Positions 46,676-50,559 of a DNA stretch of 50,559 nt are shown in pieces (the stretch's first letter is position 1; each line of letters starts with the position of its first letter). Position numbers and translations under genes: made by a program. The notes beneath the pieces were generated by a model. That model did not search any database. It was not told where the DNA came from and saw only the letters and a program-made list of their open reading frames with translations. Origin of the DNA: Clostridium sp. Its GTDB lineage: Bacteria > Bacillota > Clostridia > Clostridiales > Clostridiaceae. The DNA lies in the NCBI GenBank assembly GCA_015058405.1, contig SVCL01000149.1, positions 1 through 50,559 of the forward strand, in the 5' to 3' direction.

Positions 46676-47713
46676 ATGAAAAATAAGAAAATAAAATGTT
46701 TAGTATGGGATTTAGATAATACCTTGTGGGATGGAGTATTATTGGAAGATAAAAATATTAAGATTAAAGAGAATATAACTAATATTATTAAGAGTTTGGA
46801 TGAAAGAGGAATTTTACAATCTATTGCTAGTAAAAATGAATATAATGCTGCTATTGAAAAGTTAAAAGAACTAAATTTAGATAAATATTTTCTGTATCCA
46901 CAAATTAATTGGTCATCTAAATCTACTTCAATAAAGACTATAGCTAAAAAAATTAATATAGGCATAGATACATTAGCTTTTATTGATGACCAACAATTTG
47001 AGTTAGATGAAGTAAAGGTAGAGTGTCCAGAAGTATTAATTATAAATGCTTTAGATGTAGATAAGATTTTAGATATGGATGAGTTAACACCAGAATTTAT
47101 AACAGAAGACTCAAAGAATAGGAGACTAATGTATATAAGTGATATGCAAAGAAATAACGCTGAAGAAGAATATTCAGGACCCAAAGAAGAATTTCTAAGA
47201 ACATTAGATATGGAATTTCAAATTTCTAAAGTTAAAAATGAAGCAGAACTTAGGCGTGTAGAAGAACTTGTAGTAAGGACACATCAATTAAATACTACAG
47301 GATATACTTATTCTTATGATGAGTTGAATGAATTTAGTAAATCTGATAAACACAAGTTGTATATAACAGGTCTTAAGGATAAATATGGGGATTACGGAAA
47401 AATAGGCATTGCGTTGGTTGAATGCACTGAAAAGATATGGACATTAAAGTTATTGTTAATGTCTTGTAGAGTAATGTCTAGAGGGGTTGGAAGTATACTT
47501 CTTATATATATAATGAAAAAGGCTAAAGAAGCAGGAGTTAAATTAAGAGCTGAATTTTTACCTACTGATCGTAATAGAATGATGTATATTACATATAAGT
47601 TTTCTGGTTTTAATGAAGTAGAGAAGAGAGGAAACTTAGTTATATTCGAACACGATTTAAATTCAATACAACCATTTCCTAATTATGTAAAAATGATGAT
47701 TGATGAGAGTTAA
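46676..47713 (+). CDS. FkbH-like HAD glyceryl-ACP synthase
   Basis: FkbH-type proteins take 1,3-bisphosphoglycerate, remove phosphate and load the glyceryl group onto a discrete ACP. The 345 residues comprise an N-terminal HAD domain (LVWDLDNTLWDG with Asp12 and Asp14; IASKNE; FIDDQQFE) and a GNAT-like C-terminal domain. The latter has Cys264 in LMSCRVMSRGVG, matching the conserved S-C-R-V-x-x-R-G acyl-transfer cysteine. RTHQLNTTG replaces the common K-T-N-Q-F-N-L-T. The ATG at 46676 follows AGAGGA; an ATG at 46649 overlaps the previous stop and is the alternative. No O-methyltransferase is nearby, so the extender would be hydroxymalonyl, not methoxymalonyl. Confidence 0.93.
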   Translation: MKNKKIKCLVWDLDNTLWDGVLLEDKNIKIKENITNIIKSLDERGILQSIASKNEYNAAIEKLKELNLDKYFLYPQINWSSKSTSIKTIAKKINIGIDTLAFIDDQQFELDEVKVECPEVLIINALDVDKILDMDELTPEFITEDSKNRRLMYISDMQRNNAEEEYSGPKEEFLRTLDMEFQISKVKNEAELRRVEELVVRTHQLNTTGYTYSYDELNEFSKSDKHKLYITGLKDKYGDYGKIGIALVECTEKIWTLKLLLMSCRVMSRGVGSILLIYIMKKAKEAGVKLRAEFLPTDRNRMMYITYKFSGFNEVEKRGNLVIFEHDLNSIQPFPNYVKMMIDES

Positions 47714-47734
47714 TTACTTGAGGAGGAAAATTAT

Positions 47735-48979
47735 ATGGATAAGATAGCATTTTTATTTCCAGGACAAGGGTCACAATATGTAGGAATGTTAAAAAAGTTT
47801 TATGAACAGTATTCAATAGTTAAAGATACCTTTGATGAAGCTAATGAAATATTGAAATTTGACTTATCTAAATTATGTTTTGAAGGTAGTTTAGGTAAGT
47901 TATCTAAGGTGGAAAACAGTCTTTTGGCGATATTAGTGAGTAGTGTGGCAGAATTTAGATTATATATGCAGAAGATAGGAATAAGGCCTCAGTTTTGTAT
48001 CGGACATAGTTTAGGGGAGTATTCAGCTTTGACTTGTAGTGGAGCAATTAAGTTTTCTGATGCTATAGAATTAGTGAAAAAGAGAGTAGAAATTTCAACG
48101 GTATTTAATAAAGAAGTAAATGGTTCTATGACTATTGTGGAAGGATTAAATCCAAAGATTGTAGAAGAAGAATGTTTTTATATGAACAAACATGGTAAAG
48201 GTGTAAGCGTATGTTGCTATAATTCAAATAATCAAGTTAATATAGCAGGGAAATTAGAAGAATTAGAGGAGTTAGAAAATAAATTGATAGCTAAAGGCGC
48301 TACAGTAACACCTTTACTTTTCAGCTTGCCTTTTCATTCAAGTTTATTAGAAAAAGCAGCTAATGAATTTAAAAAAGAATTATTAAGGTGTAAGTTTAAT
48401 GATTTTATTTATCCTGTTATATCTAATGTAACAGGGATGCCATATGAAGGAAAAGAAAGTATAGTAGAAAATCTTGTGAACCAGATGAAGAAGCCAGTTA
48501 GGTGGATTGATATCATTAATTATTTAGAAAGAGTTGGAGTCACAAAAACAATAGAATTAGGTCCTAAGAATATATTGAGTAAGTTAATAGATGATGATTT
48601 AAAAAATATAAAAACATATTCGTTTGATCATCAAAGAGATAGAGAAAAGCTAAAAGAACTTGAAAATAAAAATATGAATATTAATTTAAAACAATCTATA
48701 GTGGATAAATGTTTAGCGATTGCTGTATCAGCACCAAATAGAAATTTAAGAGTTAATAATTATAAGGAAGAAGTTATTGATAACTATAAAAAAATAAAAA
48801 AGTTAAAAGAATCATCTAGTTATGAAACAATAGAACAAGGTATAGAAGCTATAAACTTATTAAAATCTATACTTAATGCTAAGAATACAAGTTTAGATGA
48901 AAAAGAAGAATGGTTTAATATGATAATTAATGATAGTGGATATAATTATGAATTAAGTAAAATTCATTTTAAAGAATAA
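47735..48979 (+). CDS. Discrete trans-acyltransferase with divergent specificity motif (AT1)
   Basis: A 414-residue malonyltransferase-fold protein. FLFPGQGSQY opens it; Ser92 lies in GHSLGEYSAL and the partner His201 in SLPFHSSL. The usual malonyl motif GAFHS is LPFHS here, and the conserved R after the helix (K-S-R-G) is K-K-R-V, so a substrate other than malonyl-CoA is plausible; hydroxymalonyl-ACP made by the neighbouring genes is the obvious candidate. About 110 charged helical residues follow the AT fold and could be a docking tail. It matches AT2 in length and in active-site positions, indicating a duplication. AGGAGG precedes the ATG. Confidence 0.92.
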   Translation: MDKIAFLFPGQGSQYVGMLKKFYEQYSIVKDTFDEANEILKFDLSKLCFEGSLGKLSKVENSLLAILVSSVAEFRLYMQKIGIRPQFCIGHSLGEYSALTCSGAIKFSDAIELVKKRVEISTVFNKEVNGSMTIVEGLNPKIVEEECFYMNKHGKGVSVCCYNSNNQVNIAGKLEELEELENKLIAKGATVTPLLFSLPFHSSLLEKAANEFKKELLRCKFNDFIYPVISNVTGMPYEGKESIVENLVNQMKKPVRWIDIINYLERVGVTKTIELGPKNILSKLIDDDLKNIKTYSFDHQRDREKLKELENKNMNINLKQSIVDKCLAIAVSAPNRNLRVNNYKEEVIDNYKKIKKLKESSSYETIEQGIEAINLLKSILNAKNTSLDEKEEWFNMIINDSGYNYELSKIHFKE

Positions 48980-49024
48980 TGTAAAAAAACTCATACAATA
49001 ATATTAAATTTAAGGAGGGGTTAT

Positions 49025-50269
49025 ATGAAAAATCTAGCACTTTTATTCCCGGGGCAGGGATCTCAATATACAGGAATGGGCAGAAATTTGTTAGATAACT
49101 TTCAAATAGCAAGAGATACCTTTGACGAAGCTAGTGAAATATTGGGTTTGGATTTAACAAATTTATGTTTACATGGAAGCTCAAAGGAACTAACACAAAC
49201 TAAAAATGCACAAATAGCTATATTTATAACTGGAGTATCTGCTTTTAGGGTATACATGTCAGAAGTAGGGATAAAACCATCTACTTTATTAGGGCATAGT
49301 TTAGGAGAAATAACAGCATTAACTTGCAGCGGAGCTATAAATTTTAAAGATGCAGTGAAAATTGTAAAGTCCAGAGGAGAATTAATGCAGGAGGCTGGCA
49401 ATCATAATGAAGGAATAATGCTTGCTGTAAAAGATGTCGATAGAAATATTTTGGCGGATAAATGTAAAGAAATATCTGAGAACGAGAAAGTTGTAGTAAT
49501 TGCAAATTATAATGCAAGTAATCAACTGGTAGTATCGGGGTATAGTGATTCGGTGGCTAAAGTAAAGGAGTTTGTTGAAAAGGAACAAGGAAAAGCTATA
49601 TATATTAAAGTTAGTGGTGCATTTCACAGTCCTTTGATGTATGATGCTGCTCAAAAGTTCCGTGAAGAACTATGTAAGTATAAGTATAACAAATTAAGAT
49701 ATTCTGTTATTTCGAACGTGACTGCAAGGCCATATACTTCAGAATCAGAAATAGTTGATAATTTAAGCAAACAAATATTTAGTCCTATATTATGGGAAGA
49801 TTCAATGAAACAATTAGATGAGATAGGTGTAAATATTGGAATAGATTTAGGACCACAAAAGGTTATTTCAAGTTTAATAAAAAAGAATAATGTAAATATT
49901 ACACCTATTTCAATTGAAGAAATTAGTGATTTAAGTGACATAAGTAAAAGTATATATATGAATAGAAGAGATTTGATTTTTGTAAATGAAAGTCTAGGTG
50001 TAATTGTTTCAACAGAAAACTGCAATAAAAATTATAGCTTGGAAGAGTATAATACTCAGGTAGTAGAAGCATATAATAATATTGTTAGTATAAGAAATTC
50101 TATTGAAGAAAGTGTTAATGAAGAAAATATAGAAAATGTAAAAAAGGTTATGGATATAACTAAGAATATATTAAAGTATAAGAATATAGATATTAATGAA
50201 CAAAAAGAAAGACTTGAGAGAGTTATTGTGGATAGTAAGCTTAGAGAACTTAATTTGAATTTAGAATAG
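49025..50269 (+). CDS. Discrete trans-acyltransferase, malonyl-CoA type (AT2)
   Basis: A 414-residue paralogue of AT1, separated from it by 45 bp. FPGQGSQYTGMG opens it; Ser92 lies in LLGHSLGEITAL, Arg in VKSRGELMQEA, and His201 in SGAFHSPLM, the motif set of malonyl-CoA-specific transacylases such as FenF of the iturin group. It should load malonyl units onto the PKS carrier domains that lack a built-in AT, at least ACP2 of the starter protein. Like AT1 it carries an unusual C-terminal tail of about 110 residues. AGGAGGGG precedes the ATG. It is the last gene of the operon; a terminator follows. Confidence 0.94.
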   Translation: MKNLALLFPGQGSQYTGMGRNLLDNFQIARDTFDEASEILGLDLTNLCLHGSSKELTQTKNAQIAIFITGVSAFRVYMSEVGIKPSTLLGHSLGEITALTCSGAINFKDAVKIVKSRGELMQEAGNHNEGIMLAVKDVDRNILADKCKEISENEKVVVIANYNASNQLVVSGYSDSVAKVKEFVEKEQGKAIYIKVSGAFHSPLMYDAAQKFREELCKYKYNKLRYSVISNVTARPYTSESEIVDNLSKQIFSPILWEDSMKQLDEIGVNIGIDLGPQKVISSLIKKNNVNITPISIEEISDLSDISKSIYMNRRDLIFVNESLGVIVSTENCNKNYSLEEYNTQVVEAYNNIVSIRNSIEESVNEENIENVKKVMDITKNILKYKNIDINEQKERLERVIVDSKLRELNLNLE

Positions 50270-50351
50270 GACTGAAGGATATAGAACGTTTGTGTAAAAT
50301 TAAATACTTTATTATATAACTGAAAAGTTACTTTTAATTTTATTAGACTAT

Positions 50352-50392
50352 AAACAACTAACTTCGTTTTGGAAGTTGGTTGTTTATTTTTG
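50352..50392 (+). terminator. Terminator of the biosynthetic operon
   Basis: AAACAACTAACTTC (50352-50365) and GAAGTTGGTTGTTT (50372-50385) form a 14-bp stem with one G-T wobble and a 6-nt loop, followed by ATTTTTG. Confidence 0.9.
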
Positions 50393-50442
50393 TATTTTAA
50401 GAGATTTATTGTAAGCGTAAAAAATTGGTATCTAGATATTGG

Positions 50443-50496
50443 AAGTGCCCTCTTGATAAAATTTATTAAAATATAAATTTTATTCGGAGGGTACTT
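50443..50496. repeat. Long hairpin covering the ribosome binding site of the next gene
   Basis: AAGTGCCCTC (50443-50452) pairs with GAGGGTACTT (50487-50496) with one mismatch, and ATAAAATTTA (50456-50465) pairs perfectly with TAAATTTTAT (50474-50483). The right arm contains the GGAGGG site of the ORF starting at 50497. Such structures occur at the ends of insertion sequences. Confidence 0.6.
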
Positions 50497-50559
50497 ATGT
50501 ATATAAAATTAGATAATGATGCTTGGGAAAAATATATAGAAGAATATTTTTCTCTTGAT
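50497..50559 (+). CDS. Start of an unidentified gene, cut by the window edge
   Basis: An ATG 6 bp after GGAGGG opens 21 codons beginning MYIKLDNDAWEKYI and running to the window end. It is too short to assign. The hairpin over its ribosome binding site would fit a transposase gene, but that is conjecture. Confidence 0.5.
   Translation, partial: MYIKLDNDAWEKYIEEYFSLD

Overview
The window looks like a chromosomal segment of a low-GC, spore-former-type Clostridium (class Clostridia). The base composition is very AT-rich, AGGAGG-like ribosome binding sites precede most genes, and a glmS ribozyme lies in front of glmS. The housekeeping genes glmS, ilvC, pnuC and a purine nucleoside phosphorylase surround two accessory regions. 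The species cannot be fixed from this sequence. No rRNA, tRNA or CRISPR array was found.

Region 1 (1-3184): a small isoprenylcysteine-methyltransferase-like membrane protein, then glmS under a self-cleaving glmS ribozyme. The ribozyme's P1 loop is enlarged to about 169 nt by tandem copies of a roughly 61-64 nt repeat.

Region 2 (3210-12180): a decayed Tn7-like element at the classical site just downstream of glmS. A right end with four TnsB-type repeats at an exact 20-bp period starts 26 bp after the glmS stop. It is followed by a broken tnsA, an apparently intact tnsB and a truncated tnsC. A deletion joins tnsC to the 3' part of a FemAB/GNAT-type acetyltransferase. Cargo genes follow: a nucleotide-sugar dehydrogenase, a DUF6271-like protein, a MATE transporter and a family 2 glycosyltransferase. 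No left end could be recognised, so the island is probably immobile.

Region 3 (12379-18309): ordinary genes (EamA permease, a broken GNAT acetyltransferase, purine nucleoside phosphorylase, pnuC, ilvC, a TetR-family regulator) and a degenerate IS3-family remnant.

Region 4 (18537-50269): a biosynthetic gene cluster of about 32 kb. A 14-TM MFS exporter diverges from a long operon of four NRPS/PKS proteins, a four-gene set resembling FkbH/I/J/K for hydroxymalonyl-ACP, and two discrete acyltransferases. The inferred line is FAAL-ACP-KS-ACP-aminotransferase / C-(truncated A)-T-C-A-T-KS-ACP-C / A-T-KS-ACP-C / half-C-A-T-E/C-like. The first protein resembles the starter module of iturin and mycosubtilin, so a beta-amino fatty acyl start is expected. 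All three KS modules lack an AT, and the two free-standing ATs should supply them: one has a malonyl-type GAFHS motif, the other a divergent LPFHS motif. The adenylation pockets, read by eye, suggest a Gly-like, a Pro and a hydrophobic residue. There is no thioesterase, KR or O-methyltransferase. One in-frame amber codon splits the second synthetase inside a condensation domain. The predicted product, a beta-amino-lipid peptide with two polyketide (possibly alpha-hydroxylated) insertions, matches no clostridial metabolite I know of.

The window ends with a terminator, a long hairpin that buries a ribosome binding site, and the first codons of an unidentified gene.
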